A stretch of DNA of 64,000 nt from Marinobacter halotolerans (GCF_008795985.1 NZ_VMHP01000002.1:496001-560000), one strand, 5' to 3'; counted from the first letter of the stretch, positions 38,642 to 48,687 are shown. Notes: generated from the sequence alone by a model not told the origin. Numbers and translations are program-made.

Positions 38642-39634
38642 ATGAAAGCCATGGTTATTGAAGCGTTTGGTGGCCCGGAGGTTTTCGTTGAGCGGGAAGT
38701 GCCGACACCGGAACCGGGGGAGGGACAGGTGCGGATTCGGGTTGTGGCTTCCAGCGTGAATCCGCTGGAGACCAAGATCCGTTCCGGGCTGGTGAAAACA
38801 GGACCAGCCATGCCGGCCATACTCAATGGTGATGTCGCTGGCGTAGTGGATAGCGTCGGTTCTGGAGTCACCGCTTTTGCCGTAGGGGATGAAGTCTTCG
38901 GTTGTGCCGGCGGTGTCAGCCAGTGGCAGGGTGCGCTGGCGGACTACATGGTCGCCGATGTGCGCCTGCTGGCGAAACGCACACCGGCAGTTTCTCTGCC
39001 TCTGGCTGAATGCGCCGCTCTGCCGCTGGTGTTTTTGACCGCCTGGTCGGCGTTGGTTGACCGGGCAGCGATGGAGCCTGGCGAGCACGTGTTGATTCAT
39101 GCCGGCACCGGGGGTGTGGGCCATGTGGCCATCCAGATTGCCAAGGCGATGGGTGCACGCGTCGCTACCACGGTGTCCACGGAAGACAAGGCTGCGATAG
39201 CCCGGGATCTGGGGGCTGACGACATTATTTTCTACCGGGAAGAGTCAGTGGACGACTATCGGCAGAGACTCACTGATGGAAAGGGATTCAGCCTGGTGTT
39301 CGACACCGTCGGCGGGAAAAATATCGACCGCTCCATGGAGGCGGCAGCCATAGGCGGGCGGCTGTGCTGTATCAACACCCGTTCCAGCCACGACCTGACG
39401 TTGATGCACGCCAAAAGCCTGACCCTGCATGTCATTTTCCGTTCGCTTCCGCTGCTTCACGGCATCGGCATGGATGACCAGCCAAGGCTGATGGCAGCGC
39501 TGACGGATGCGCTGGAACAAGGCAGGGTGCGGCCATTGCTGGATGAGCAACGTTACCGGTTCAGTCAGATTGGCGAGGCCCATCGCCGGATTGAGTCCGG
39601 CTTGGCAGTGGGCAAGATTCTGTTGGAGCGCTGA
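38642..39634 (+). CDS. Zinc-independent MDR oxidoreductase (quinone-oxidoreductase-like)
   Basis: 330 residues from ATG 38642, with GGAGG nine bases upstream; the earlier in-frame start lies inside the TauE gene. GroES-like N-terminal domain (VVASSVNPLETKIRSG) and a Rossmann fold with AGTGGVGHVAIQIAKAMGARV. It lacks the zinc ligands of alcohol dehydrogenases and resembles NADPH:quinone reductases and related enoyl reductases. Substrate unknown. Confidence 0.86.
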   Translation: MKAMVIEAFGGPEVFVEREVPTPEPGEGQVRIRVVASSVNPLETKIRSGLVKTGPAMPAILNGDVAGVVDSVGSGVTAFAVGDEVFGCAGGVSQWQGALADYMVADVRLLAKRTPAVSLPLAECAALPLVFLTAWSALVDRAAMEPGEHVLIHAGTGGVGHVAIQIAKAMGARVATTVSTEDKAAIARDLGADDIIFYREESVDDYRQRLTDGKGFSLVFDTVGGKNIDRSMEAAAIGGRLCCINTRSSHDLTLMHAKSLTLHVIFRSLPLLHGIGMDDQPRLMAALTDALEQGRVRPLLDEQRYRFSQIGEAHRRIESGLAVGKILLER

Positions 39635-39673
39635 GGCCAGCGCTGACAAGCAAAGCAATTTGCTGCACCCAAT

Positions 39674-39703
39674 AAAAAACGCCAGCCCGGAGGCTGGCGT
39701 TTT
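39674..39703. terminator. Bidirectional terminator between the MDR gene and acnB
   Basis: ACGCCAGCC / GGCTGGCGT stem around a four-base loop, with six A before and TTT after. Serves both converging genes. Confidence 0.85.
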
Positions 39704-39730
39704 CGTCTGGCAGAACTACAAGTTGGGCTC

Positions 39731-42340
39731 TTAGGCGACGGTCGCCTCAGAAGCCTTGCTGGTGTAGTTCTCCATCTGGTCGAAGTTGAGATACTTGTAG
39801 ATCTCTTTCGACATGCTGTTCAGGTCCTTGGCGTACTCCATGTACTCCGCAGCGGAGGGGAGTTTGCCCAGGACCGCACCCACAGCTGCCAGTTCCGCGG
39901 AGGTCAGGTACACGTTGGCACCATCGCCCAGGCGGTTCGGGAAGTTACGGGTGGAGGTGGACAGCACTGTGCTCTTGGCCGCCACGCGTGCCTGGTTGCC
40001 CATGCACAGGGAGCAGCCCGGCATCTCGGTGCGCACACCGGCGGTGCCGTAGATGTTGAAGTAGCCTTCTTCCATCAGCTGCGCCTGATCCATCTTGGTG
40101 GGAGGAGACATCCACAGACGGGTTTTCAGGGGCTCCTTGTTCTGTGCCAGCAGTTTGCCGGCGGCACGGAAGTGACCGATGTTGGTCATGCAGGAACCAA
40201 TGAACACTTCGTCCACCTTGTCGCCAGCCACTTCGGACAGGGTGCGGGCATCGTCCGGATCGTTCGGGCAGCAGACGATCGGCTCCTTGATCTCGGCCAG
40301 GTCGATTTCCACCACATGCGAGTACTCGGCGTCTTTATCAGCACGCATGAGCTTCGGATCGGCAATCCACTCTTCCATCTGCTGGGCACGACGCTCCAGG
40401 GTACGGGGATCGCCATAGCCTTCGGCAATCATCCAGCGCAGCATGGTGATGTTAGAGCGCAGGTATTCAGCCACGGACTCTTCCGACAGGTTGATGGTGC
40501 AACCGGCGGCGGACCGCTCAGCAGAGGCGTCAGACAGCTCGAACGCCTGCTCAACGGTCAGGTGCTCAAGGCCTTCGATTTCCAGGATGCGACCGGAGAA
40601 CTCGTTGATCTTGCCTTTCTTCTCAACGGTCAGCAGGCCCTGCTTGATGCCGTAAAGCGGAATGGCGTGTACCAGGTCACGCAGGGTGATGCCCGGCTGC
40701 ATTTCGCCCTTGAAGCGAACCAGAACCGATTCCGGCATATCCAGCGGCATAACGCCGGTGGCCGCGGCAAATGCCACCAGGCCGGAACCGGCCGGGAAGG
40801 AGATGCCCATCGGGAAACGGGTGTGGGAGTCACCACCGGTACCGACGGTGTCCGGCAGCAGCATGCGGTTCAGCCAGCTGTGAATGATACCGTCGCCCGG
40901 ACGCAGAGAAACACCGCCACGGGTGCGGATGAAGTCGGGCATGGTGTGCTGCATTTCCACGTCTACCGGCTTTGGATAGGCGGCGGTGTGACAGAAGGAC
41001 TGCATGACAAGATCGGCCTGGAAGCCCAGACACGCCAGGTCTTTCAGCTCGTCGCGGGTCATCGGGCCGGTAGTGTCCTGGGAGCCCACGGTGGTCATGT
41101 GTGGCTCGCAGTAGGTGCCGGGACGAACGCCCTTGCCTTCTTCCAGGCCACAGGCCTTGCCGACCATCTTCTGGCCCAGGGTAAAGCCCTTGGTGCCCGC
41201 TTCCGGATCGTCCGGCAGGCGGAAGATGTCTGTGGCGCCCAGGCCCAGCGCAGTGCGTGCCTTGGCAGTCAGGCCACGGCCGATGATCAGCGGGATACGG
41301 CCGCCGGCCTGGACTTCGTCCAGGATCACATCGGATTTGAAACCGAATTCGGAGATGGTTTCGCCGGCTTCGTTCAGGATTTTGCCTTCGTAGGGACGGA
41401 TTTCGATCACGTCGCCCATGTTCATATCGTCAACCGGCGCTTCGAATACCAGCGCGCCGGCGTCTTCCATGGTGTTGAAGAAGATCGGGGCAACCTTGTT
41501 ACCGATACAGACACCGCCGGCACGCTTGTTGGGCACACCCGGGATGTCATCACCGAAGAACCACAGAACCGAGTTGGTGGCAGACTTCCGTGAGGAGCCA
41601 GTGCCAACCACGTCGCCAACGAAGGCAACCGGGTAACCTTTCGATTTTATTTCGTCAATCTGGCTCATCGGGCCGGTAACGCCTTGCTCTTCCGGCTTCA
41701 GGCCATCGCGTTCCATTTTATAGGCAGCACGGGCGTGCAGCGGGATATCCGGGCGGGACCAGGCATCCGGGGCCGGGGACAGGTCGTCGGTGTTGGTCTC
41801 GCCGGTGACCTTGAACACCACCATTTTGGTGCTCTCGGGAACCTTTTTCTTGTTGGTGAACCACTCGGCGCTGGCCCAGGATTCGATCACGTCTTTGGCG
41901 ACGGCGTTGCCGGCGTCCATTTTTTCTTTAACGTCGTTGAACGCATCGAACATCAGCAGCGTGTGCTTGAGTTCCTTGCCGGCCAGCTCGGCCAGTTCGC
42001 TATCGTCCAGAAGGTCAACCAGAGTGGCGATGTTGTAGCCGCCCTGCATCATGCCCAGCAGCTGCACGGCCTTCTTTTTGTCGATCAGCGGGGAAGTCGC
42101 TTCACCTTTGACAATGGCGGACAGGAAAGCAGCTTTTACGTAGGCGGCTTCGTCAACGCCGGGCGGAATGCGGTTTTCCAGCAGGTAAACCAGAGTTTCT
42201 TCCTCGCCCGTTGGCGGGTTTTTCAGAAGGTCGACCAGGGCCGCGGTCTGCTCGGGGTTCAAAGGCTTGGGGGGAATGCCCAGGGCTTCTCTTTCAGCAA
42301 CGTGTTCACGATAGGCTTCTAACACGATAGGGGTCCTCAT
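39731..42340 (-). CDS. acnB: Aconitate hydratase B
   Basis: 869 residues, full AcnB length. The N-terminal HEAT-like domain ([22 protein letters not shown]) precedes the swivel domain ([21 protein letters not shown]), the order that distinguishes AcnB from AcnA. [4Fe-4S] ligand Cys occur in [21 protein letters not shown] and in [14 protein letters not shown]. Interconverts citrate and isocitrate in the TCA and glyoxylate cycles and can act as an iron-responsive RNA binder in E. coli. Works with glcB (56.5 kb) in acetate/fatty-acid growth. Confidence 0.97.
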   Translation of the reverse strand: MRTPIVLEAYREHVAEREALGIPPKPLNPEQTAALVDLLKNPPTGEEETLVYLLENRIPPGVDEAAYVKAAFLSAIVKGEATSPLIDKKKAVQLLGMMQGGYNIATLVDLLDDSELAELAGKELKHTLLMFDAFNDVKEKMDAGNAVAKDVIESWASAEWFTNKKKVPESTKMVVFKVTGETNTDDLSPAPDAWSRPDIPLHARAAYKMERDGLKPEEQGVTGPMSQIDEIKSKGYPVAFVGDVVGTGSSRKSATNSVLWFFGDDIPGVPNKRAGGVCIGNKVAPIFFNTMEDAGALVFEAPVDDMNMGDVIEIRPYEGKILNEAGETISEFGFKSDVILDEVQAGGRIPLIIGRGLTAKARTALGLGATDIFRLPDDPEAGTKGFTLGQKMVGKACGLEEGKGVRPGTYCEPHMTTVGSQDTTGPMTRDELKDLACLGFQADLVMQSFCHTAAYPKPVDVEMQHTMPDFIRTRGGVSLRPGDGIIHSWLNRMLLPDTVGTGGDSHTRFPMGISFPAGSGLVAFAAATGVMPLDMPESVLVRFKGEMQPGITLRDLVHAIPLYGIKQGLLTVEKKGKINEFSGRILEIEGLEHLTVEQAFELSDASAERSAAGCTINLSEESVAEYLRSNITMLRWMIAEGYGDPRTLERRAQQMEEWIADPKLMRADKDAEYSHVVEIDLAEIKEPIVCCPNDPDDARTLSEVAGDKVDEVFIGSCMTNIGHFRAAGKLLAQNKEPLKTRLWMSPPTKMDQAQLMEEGYFNIYGTAGVRTEMPGCSLCMGNQARVAAKSTVLSTSTRNFPNRLGDGANVYLTSAELAAVGAVLGKLPSAAEYMEYAKDLNSMSKEIYKYLNFDQMENYTSKASEATVA

Positions 42341-42554
42341 CAGTTGGAATGTCCCGCTCGGTCGGCGTCGTTGCCTGGCGGGAGTTTTATGGTGGAAAAG
42401 GCGTCAAGTTGGCGCTGCATTCTATAGGAAAGCCCCGGCGAAGTTAAGCTGGACGTTAGTGTGCTGCTTGCGCTGAATCCGCCTGCCGAGAGGTCGGAGC
42501 GGCTCCTGAGGTCGTGTATACTGCCCACCCCGAATTGCTGAACCGTTGCGAGCT

Positions 42555-43157
42555 ATGAACGAAGCACTGACCGCCATCCATGAATTCCTGCCCTGCAGAA
42601 CGCCCTTGCGCTGGATAGAAAACGCGCTGGCCAACCAGGATCTGATGCTGATTGATCACGCCCACTGCGAGAAAAAGGCGGCCTCCACAGCACTCAGCCT
42701 GATGTATCGCTATGTCGACAATCCGGACCTGCTCAACAAGATGTCCCGTCTGGCCCGGGAAGAGCTGCGTCATTTCGAGCAGGTTCTGGCCATCATGAAA
42801 AAGCGCGGGGTCACCTACGATCACCTGACGCCTGCCCGTTATGCTGCGGGACTGCGCAAAGAGGTGAGGGCGGAAGACCCGGGCCGGCTGGTGGATGTGC
42901 TGATTGTCGGGGCCATTATCGAAGCCCGTTCCTGCGAGCGGTTTGCCGCATTGGCACCGCATCTTGACAGCACACTGGCGGATTTCTACAACGGGCTGCT
43001 GAAATCCGAAGCGCGCCACTATCAGGATTACCTTACTCTGGCGGAGCGTGCCGCGGGCGGCCCGGTGGATGATCGGGTGGAGGCTTTTCTGGCCATTGAA
43101 AAGTCGCTGGTTGAATCCCCCGATACCGAATTCCGGTTTCACAGCGGCCCGATCTGA
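42555..43157 (+). CDS. miaE: tRNA-(ms2io6A)-hydroxylase
   Basis: 200 residues. Di-iron ferritin-like four-helix protein: Glu/His ligands in HAHCEKKAAS, REELRHFEQVL, EARSCERFAAL and KSEARHYQDYL, the paired ExxH pattern of a carboxylate-bridged di-iron site. It hydroxylates ms2i6A-37 of tRNAs in aerobic cells. ATG at 42555 is preferred to an in-frame TTG nine bases earlier. Divergent from acnB. Confidence 0.94.
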   Translation: MNEALTAIHEFLPCRTPLRWIENALANQDLMLIDHAHCEKKAASTALSLMYRYVDNPDLLNKMSRLAREELRHFEQVLAIMKKRGVTYDHLTPARYAAGLRKEVRAEDPGRLVDVLIVGAIIEARSCERFAALAPHLDSTLADFYNGLLKSEARHYQDYLTLAERAAGGPVDDRVEAFLAIEKSLVESPDTEFRFHSGPI

Positions 43158-43166
43158 CGGGGTAAG

Positions 43167-44069
43167 CTATTCCGGCAGGGGCGGGTCCTCCAGCTGTTCA
43201 CATAGATCAATCCAGCGATCAATTCCGGCACTGCGATACTTCTGTTTATGCAGAATGAAATAGAAGGTCCTGTCGAACTTGCGATAGGCTGGTACGCTCA
43301 GCGGAACCAGGCTTTTCCGTCGAAACGCGTCCGCCAGACAGACCCGCGAGAGGCAGCCAATGCCGAGATTGGCCTCCACCGCCCGCTTGATGGCCTCCGT
43401 GTGTTCCAGTTCCAGCAGGATGTTCAGGTCCGGCAGTAGTCCGTGCATGCCTCTTTCGAAGGTCTGACGGGTGCCCGAGCCCTGTTCCCGCATAACCCAG
43501 GTGGCCTGCCTCAGGTCTTCGTCGTTCAGGTCCTTTTTGGCGGCCAGTGGATGCCTGGGTGAACAGAAAACCACCAGCTCGTCCCCGCGCCAGGGCACGA
43601 CATTCAGCTCTGTTGATTGCAGCTCGCCCTCAATCAGCCCTATGTCCAGTTCAAAATCGCTGACCCGTTTGGCGATGGTGCGCGTATTCGCCACTTCCAG
43701 GGAGACCCGGGGATGGGTGGGGGCGCTCATATAACGGGCCATCACCCCGACAGCCAGATAGTTCCCGATGGTCAGGGTAGCGCCGACTTTGAGGGCGCCC
43801 ACCTCGGTATGCTGGCTGAAGGCCTGCTCCAGTTCACCGGACTGGGCCAGCAGGGCCTCGACCTTGGGCCGATACAGTCGGCCAAGTTCATTGAGCTGAA
43901 GCCGTTTCCCGACCCGATCGAAAAGCTGGATATCAAACTGGTTTTCCAGTTCCTTCAACGCGCTGCTGGCGGCGGACTGGGACATGGCCAGGGAGTCTGC
44001 TGCTTTGGTAATGTTCTGGTAGTGAGCGGCAGCCAGAAAAACTTCGAGTTGTCGGAAGCTGAACTTCAT
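43167..44069 (-). CDS. LysR family regulator, FinR-like
   Basis: 300 residues. N-terminal winged helix-turn-helix (FSFRQLEVFLAAAHYQNITKAADSLAMSQSAASSALKELENQ) and a LysR substrate domain. Divergent from fpr across 116 bases. In Pseudomonas the LysR-type FinR sits in the same position and is needed for induction of fpr by superoxide; the arrangement here supports the same role. Confidence 0.88.
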   Translation of the reverse strand: MKFSFRQLEVFLAAAHYQNITKAADSLAMSQSAASSALKELENQFDIQLFDRVGKRLQLNELGRLYRPKVEALLAQSGELEQAFSQHTEVGALKVGATLTIGNYLAVGVMARYMSAPTHPRVSLEVANTRTIAKRVSDFELDIGLIEGELQSTELNVVPWRGDELVVFCSPRHPLAAKKDLNDEDLRQATWVMREQGSGTRQTFERGMHGLLPDLNILLELEHTEAIKRAVEANLGIGCLSRVCLADAFRRKSLVPLSVPAYRKFDRTFYFILHKQKYRSAGIDRWIDLCEQLEDPPLPE

Positions 44070-44077
44070 AATCGATA

Positions 44078-44100
44078 ATTCCGAATAAGGTTATGAGAAT
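44078..44100. promoter_or_regulatory. Imperfect palindrome in the finR-like/fpr intergenic region
   Basis: ATTC and GAAT arms 15 bases apart, eight bases from the regulator start, with partial inner symmetry. A reasonable LysR-type operator candidate by position; symmetry is modest. Confidence 0.3.
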
Positions 44101-44185
44101 ATCCCATTTTGTCGATAGGTTACTCCCGCGTTATCATTAGGACAATAGAGTTTCACATTTAACCGGTAAACAGACGGGCAGAATC

Positions 44186-44956
44186 ATGAGCAACCTGAAC
44201 AAAGAGCGTGTAACAAGTGTTCGTCACTGGAACGACACACTCTTCAGCTTCACGACAACCCGAGACCCGGGGTTTCGTTTCAAGAACGGTCATTTCACCA
44301 TGATCGGCCTGGAGACGGACGGCAAGCCGCTAATGCGCGCCTACAGTATTGCCAGTGCAAACTATGAAGAAGAGCTGGAGTTCTTTTCCATCAAGGTACA
44401 GGACGGCCCGCTGACTTCCCGCCTGCAGAAGATCGAGGTGGGCGATGAAATCATGGTCAGCCGCAAGCCTACCGGCACCCTGATTGCCGACAACCTGCTG
44501 CCGGGCAAGAACCTGTGGATGATCAGTACCGGCACCGGGCTGGCGCCGTTTATCAGCATTATCAAGGATCCCGAGATCTACGAGGCATTTGACAATGTCA
44601 TCGTCACTCACGGGGTGCGTTACAAATCGGAACTGGCCTATCAGGACGAAATTGAAGACCTGCCGAACAACGAATTCTTCGGTGAAATGGTTGATGGCAA
44701 GCTGAAATATTATCCGACGGTGACCCGGGAAGACTTCCGCAATACCGGTCGTCTGACCGATGCCATGGAAAGCGGCAAGCTGACCAGCGACCTGGGGCTT
44801 CCGGATTTCGATCTGGAGAATGACCGGTTCATGGTCTGCGGAAGCCCGGCCATGCTGAAAGACACCTGTGCCATTCTTGATCGGATGGGATTTCAGGAAG
44901 CCCGTCAGGGGCATCAGGGTCATTACGTGATTGAACGGGCGTTTGTGGAGAAGTAA
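44186..44956 (+). CDS. fpr: Ferredoxin-NADP(+) reductase
   Basis: 256 residues. FAD domain with RAYSIAS (the RxYS motif) and NADP domain with MISTGTGLAPFISII and FMVCGSPAMLKDT; the C-terminus ends in VEK after GHYVIERAF. Moves electrons between NADPH and ferredoxin or flavodoxin for iron-sulfur repair and redox balance. Under the divergent LysR regulator. Confidence 0.95.
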   Translation: MSNLNKERVTSVRHWNDTLFSFTTTRDPGFRFKNGHFTMIGLETDGKPLMRAYSIASANYEEELEFFSIKVQDGPLTSRLQKIEVGDEIMVSRKPTGTLIADNLLPGKNLWMISTGTGLAPFISIIKDPEIYEAFDNVIVTHGVRYKSELAYQDEIEDLPNNEFFGEMVDGKLKYYPTVTREDFRNTGRLTDAMESGKLTSDLGLPDFDLENDRFMVCGSPAMLKDTCAILDRMGFQEARQGHQGHYVIERAFVEK

Positions 44957-44997
44957 AGTCTGCAGATATTTCGTTCATTAACGCTACTGCCGTTCAT

Positions 44998-45030
44998 AAA
45001 ACCCCCGGGGCTGCCACTCCGGGGGTTTTT
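44998..45030 (+). terminator. Terminator after fpr
   Basis: AAAACCCCCGG / CCGGGGGTTTT stem with a ten-base loop and terminal T-run. Confidence 0.88.
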
Positions 45031-45056
45031 GTTTCCGGTGCAAAAAAGGTCTGATC

Positions 45057-45383
45057 ATGATTCACTGGATTTATCTGATGATTGCCATCTTTGCCGAAGT
45101 ACTCGGCACCTCCTTCCTCAAACAGGCGGAGGGGTTCACCCGCTTCTGGCCGTCACTGACGGTGGTCGTATCTTATGTAGTTGCGTTCTATTTTCTGTCG
45201 CTTACTCTTAGAACTCTGCCGATCGGTATTGCTTATGCGGTCTGGGCCGGCGCCGGGGTGGCGCTGATTGCGCTTGTGGGATCGGTGTTTTTCGGTCAGC
45301 AACTGGATGTGCCTGCGCTGGCCGGTATTGCCCTTATTGTGGCAGGGGTTACTGTGATCAACCTCTTTTCATCCGCTGTCTGA
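45057..45383 (+). CDS. SMR family multidrug/quaternary-ammonium efflux protein
   Basis: 108 residues with four hydrophobic segments. The essential membrane Glu is present in IFAEVLGTSFLK, and PIGIAYAVWAGAGVALI matches the EmrE branch rather than SugE. A proton-driven antiporter for cationic drugs or, in some relatives, betaine-type compounds. AAGG lies close before the ATG. Confidence 0.9.
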   Translation: MIHWIYLMIAIFAEVLGTSFLKQAEGFTRFWPSLTVVVSYVVAFYFLSLTLRTLPIGIAYAVWAGAGVALIALVGSVFFGQQLDVPALAGIALIVAGVTVINLFSSAV

Positions 45384-45396
45384 CCGAGGTGAAGCC

Positions 45397-46500
45397 TTGA
45401 GAAAAGCGTTCTGGGTTTTTCTGCTGGCGCTACTGGTGGCCGTTGTAGTGAGTTATCAATCGGAGCCAGTGCCGGTGGATCAACGGCTGATAGCCATCCA
45501 CGCCCAGGAAAAACTGGATGGTTTCAGCGGGCTGAAAGACGAACCCATCGAGCTCAAGGCGGCGGTGATCGATCTGGGCGACGACCCGCTTCTGCTGCTG
45601 AAGGCTCGCGCAGCCCTGATGGTCTATCCGGAGATGGCCCGGGCCATTTTCCCTCTTTACGCTTCCGAGCCGGAGTTCCAGCGCGTGCTTCGTCTCTACG
45701 GCGAGCATGCCCTGCCGCCAATTTATTATTACCTGCGCAATTCTGTGAGCACGGTAGAGTGGATGAACAGCACATCAATCCAGTTCCGGCGGGCCCGCGA
45801 CTATTTCCGCAGTCTGGGTGAGCAGTCAAGTGATACGCCATCGCAGCAGCCGGACGCTGGCCCCCTCGCACCCGCGGAGCGAGGCTGGTACGCCATTAAC
45901 TTTATTGATCGTGAGGGTGCGGATTTTCTGGGGCAGTTCCAGGTGGGCCCGGATGGCGAAGTGCAGTGGATCCAGACCGAGAGGATCACCGAAGGTGTCA
46001 CCGGATTTTTCACCGGCGGTATTCGCCAGCTTGAGTCCAGCTACCGTGCCGACGGAGATGTAACGGCCAGCGAGATTGGCTGGGCGTCGGTGGACGTGCT
46101 GGTTTTTGCCAGTGCGGTCAAGTTTCTTCGGGCCGGGCGCGCGGTGGCGAAAACCACCCAGGGCGCCCGGGTATCCACACGCTCAGCGGCGTTGGCGGCT
46201 CGAATGACTGGCAGCGCGAGGATTTTGCTGTCCAGCGCACGATACGCCAAATGGCCGGCGGTGATCGGGGTAGGCTACCTGGTGGTGACACACCCGAGCC
46301 TGATCAGTGATTTTTTTGCCTCCACCGCTGAGGTTCTGGGGCTGCCGCCCCTTACGATGCAGATTGCCGGTTGGTCGCTGCTTCTGATTCCCGCTTTCTA
46401 CGTTCTCAGTTGGCTGCTTGTGCCATTGACCGGCCTGCTGCGGGGGCTGACCGGCCTGGTTATCTGGCTGAGAGGTCGGCGTCAGCGTGCAACGTTCTGA
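45397..46500 (+). CDS. Membrane protein of unknown function
   Basis: 367 residues from TTG 45397, which has GAGGTGA upstream. An N-terminal signal/anchor (FWVFLLALLVAVVVSY), an exported domain of about 250 residues with WYAINFIDREGADFLGQF and RITEGVTGFFTGGIRQLE, then one or two C-terminal membrane segments and a basic tail. No catalytic motif recognised. It starts 13 bases after the SMR gene and overlaps the next gene by 14 bases, so the two unknowns are probably translated together. Similar proteins appear to exist in pseudomonads, recalled only in outline. Confidence 0.65.
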   Translation: MRKAFWVFLLALLVAVVVSYQSEPVPVDQRLIAIHAQEKLDGFSGLKDEPIELKAAVIDLGDDPLLLLKARAALMVYPEMARAIFPLYASEPEFQRVLRLYGEHALPPIYYYLRNSVSTVEWMNSTSIQFRRARDYFRSLGEQSSDTPSQQPDAGPLAPAERGWYAINFIDREGADFLGQFQVGPDGEVQWIQTERITEGVTGFFTGGIRQLESSYRADGDVTASEIGWASVDVLVFASAVKFLRAGRAVAKTTQGARVSTRSAALAARMTGSARILLSSARYAKWPAVIGVGYLVVTHPSLISDFFASTAEVLGLPPLTMQIAGWSLLLIPAFYVLSWLLVPLTGLLRGLTGLVIWLRGRRQRATF

Positions 46501-47317
46501 ATCGTTTTGCGTTTTACTGGTGATGCTGATCCTGTGCGGGTGTTCGGAAAACCCGGGCGAAAGGCAGCTTAACTTCGGGCCGGGCGGCAAACCACTTGAT
46601 CAGGCATCCCTCGACTGGATTGGTAGTCAGGTCTTCCACAACGAGTGCGCGGGCAAAGAAGCGTGCCTGGTGCACTGGAATCAGGGCGAAGCCTTCCCTT
46701 CTCTTGGGATAGGCCACTTCATCTGGTATCCCGCCGGTGTCGAAGGGCCGTTCGTCGAGAGCTTTCCCGCAATGATCGACTACCTGTCTGCACAGGGCGC
46801 AGATCTTCCCAGCTGGCTGGCTACCTTGCAGCCTTTTGATGCCCCGTGGGCCGATCGGCAGGCCATGCTACAAAAGTCTGATAGCGGGCAACGTGATGAG
46901 TTGCAAGACTTTCTGGCGTCGACCAAGGGCCTGCAGGCGGGTTTTCTGGTGCAGCGTGCGAACGAGTCGCTGGGTCGGATTGTGGCAGCAGTGCCCGCGG
47001 CTGAGCGGGCAGGCCTGTCGGACCGAATTCGCAGCCTGATGGCCACACCCGGCGGGGTGTATGCCCTGATTGACTATGTCAATTTCAAAGGCGAAGGGTT
47101 GGCGGCCACGGAACGCTACAAAGATGAAGGCTGGGGCCTGCTTCAGGTTCTGCAAGGCATGGACCAGGGTGAGGCGGACAGCTCGCTGCAGTCTTTTCGG
47201 GAGTCCGCTGAACGGGCGCTCACGCGGCGTGCCAATAATGCCGATAGAGCCATTGAAAAAGAACGTTGGCTGGCGGGCTGGCTGAATCGTCTGGCCTCTT
47301 ACCGTGAGCCGGAATAG
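46487..47317 (+). CDS. Putative lipoprotein of unknown function
   Basis: 276 residues from GTG 46487. Short basic N-terminus, hydrophobic core and lipobox ILCGC followed by SEN, so lipidation at the second Cys is expected. The mature part contains WIGSQVFHNECAGKEACLVHWNQGEAFPSLGIGHFIWYP, a distinctive Cys-rich, Trp/His-rich segment, and later YALIDYVNFKGEGL and GWGLLQVLQ. The GEAFPSLGIGHF stretch faintly recalls lysozyme-like active sites (Glu then a G-GH loop), but this is speculative. Linked to the preceding membrane protein by overlap. Confidence 0.65.
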   Translation: MQRSESFCVLLVMLILCGCSENPGERQLNFGPGGKPLDQASLDWIGSQVFHNECAGKEACLVHWNQGEAFPSLGIGHFIWYPAGVEGPFVESFPAMIDYLSAQGADLPSWLATLQPFDAPWADRQAMLQKSDSGQRDELQDFLASTKGLQAGFLVQRANESLGRIVAAVPAAERAGLSDRIRSLMATPGGVYALIDYVNFKGEGLAATERYKDEGWGLLQVLQGMDQGEADSSLQSFRESAERALTRRANNADRAIEKERWLAGWLNRLASYREPE

Positions 47318-47616
47318 TATAGGCCTGAGGCATCAGGCAAGAAGCCTCACAAGGCGGAAATGCAAAGAAAAATTGCCGAAAACTGGTTGATTTCGCTTTG
47401 CGCTTCTACTTTGTAATAGAGCGTTTTGAAAGATGACCCCAAAACGCCGAAGCGTGCGCTGAACTGAGGCGTTGAGTGCACAGTTTTGTGGCCTGATTCA
47501 CAAAACAGAATGGACTGAGATTAAAAAAATTAACAAAAACATTGAGATGCATTTGTGGCTCGTTAGTTGCTGGGCAGTTTGTGCTTCTCAAACCCACGGA
47601 TTTCGGAGAAATGATA
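47318..47616. other. 299-base intergenic region upstream of aapJ
   Basis: No gene supported. A/T-rich over its last third (about 47520-47545). A GGAG site precedes aapJ. I could not recognise a clear sigma-70 or sigma-54 promoter; a GG/GC pair near 47570 has the wrong spacing for sigma-54. Confidence 0.4.
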
Positions 47617-48642
47617 ATGAATAAGACCAAGTCAATTGCCGCAGGTGCAGTAATGCTGTGCGGTGTCCTGGCAGTGCCATTTGCCAGTGCTGCGACAACT
47701 CTTGAAAGTGTAAAAGAAAAGGGGCACCTGCAGTGTGGCGTGACCAGCGGTCTGCCAGGCTTCTCCCAGCCGGATAGCGAGGGCAACTGGACCGGTATCG
47801 ACGTTGACACCTGTCGCGCGGTTGCCGCTGCCATTTTCGGCGATGCACAGGCGGTCGAGTTTACGCCACTGACTGCCAAGGAGCGTTTTACCGCGCTGCA
47901 GTCCGGTGAGATTGACATGTTGTCCCGGAATACCACCTGGACACTGACGCGGGATGCGTCGCTTGGCCTGAACTTCGCAGGCGTTAACTACTACGACGGC
48001 CAGGGCTTCCTGATCAAGAAAGAGCTTGGTGTTAACGATGCAACGGAACTGAACGGTGCAACGATCTGTATCCAGGCAGGCACCACAACAGAGCTGAACC
48101 TGTCGGACTATTTCCGTGCCAAGGGCATGGAATACCAGCCAATCGTATTCGATACGTCTGAGCAGACCGTACAGGGCTTCGCCGCCGGTCGCTGTGACGT
48201 GCTGACTTCTGACCGTTCGCAGTTGGCGGCATTGCGTTCCAAGTTGCAGGACCCGAGTTCTGCCGAAATCCTGCCGAACACCATTTCCAAAGAGCCTCTG
48301 GGCCCCGTGGTTCGTCAGGGTGATGATCAGTGGTTCAATATCGTGAAGTGGGTTCTGTCGGCCCAGATCAATGCCGAAGAACTGGGCGTCACCAGCAGCA
48401 ATGCTGACCAGATGCTGAAGTCGGACAACCCGAATATTCAGCGTCTGCTGGGTACCGATGGTGATATGGGCGCCAAGCTCGGTCTGCGTGACGATTTTGG
48501 ATACCAGGCTATCAAGCTGGTTGGTAACTACGGCGAAATGTACGACCGTAACGTTGGCCCGGACACTCCGCTGGGGCTGTCTCGTGGTATCAACGCGCTG
48601 TGGACTGAAGGCGGCATCATGTACGCGCCGCCGGTTCGTTAA
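47617..48642 (+). CDS. aapJ: General L-amino-acid ABC transporter, periplasmic binding protein
   Basis: 341 residues from ATG 47617; GGAG is eight bases upstream, while the ATG at 47611 is too close. A signal peptide ends near ASAATT, followed by an AapJ/BztA solute-binding fold with VTSGLPGFSQPDSEGNWTGIDVDTCRAVAAA, RNTTWTLTRD and the C-terminal WTEGGIMYAPPVR. Binds a broad range of L-amino acids, mainly Glu/Asp/Gln types in known members. First gene of aapJQMP. Confidence 0.94.
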   Translation: MNKTKSIAAGAVMLCGVLAVPFASAATTLESVKEKGHLQCGVTSGLPGFSQPDSEGNWTGIDVDTCRAVAAAIFGDAQAVEFTPLTAKERFTALQSGEIDMLSRNTTWTLTRDASLGLNFAGVNYYDGQGFLIKKELGVNDATELNGATICIQAGTTTELNLSDYFRAKGMEYQPIVFDTSEQTVQGFAAGRCDVLTSDRSQLAALRSKLQDPSSAEILPNTISKEPLGPVVRQGDDQWFNIVKWVLSAQINAEELGVTSSNADQMLKSDNPNIQRLLGTDGDMGAKLGLRDDFGYQAIKLVGNYGEMYDRNVGPDTPLGLSRGINALWTEGGIMYAPPVR

Positions 48643-48659
48643 GACCTGAAAGCGTGCAG

Positions 48660-48687
48660 CGGGCTGGTCCGGATACGGGCCAGCCCG
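48660..48687 (+). other. Intercistronic hairpin aapJ-aapQ
   Basis: CGGGCTGGTCCG, a GATA loop, CGGGCCAGCCCG: a 12-base stem with one G-U pair and no T-run. Such hairpins behind binding-protein genes often protect the upstream mRNA and give excess binding protein. Confidence 0.7.

Noticed and set aside
40172..41593. 473-residue open frame antisense to acnB
   Set aside because: Shadow of a complete aconitase gene.
47560..47600. Possible sigma-54 promoter upstream of aapJ
   Set aside because: The GG and GC elements are separated by eight or nine bases rather than the required ten.
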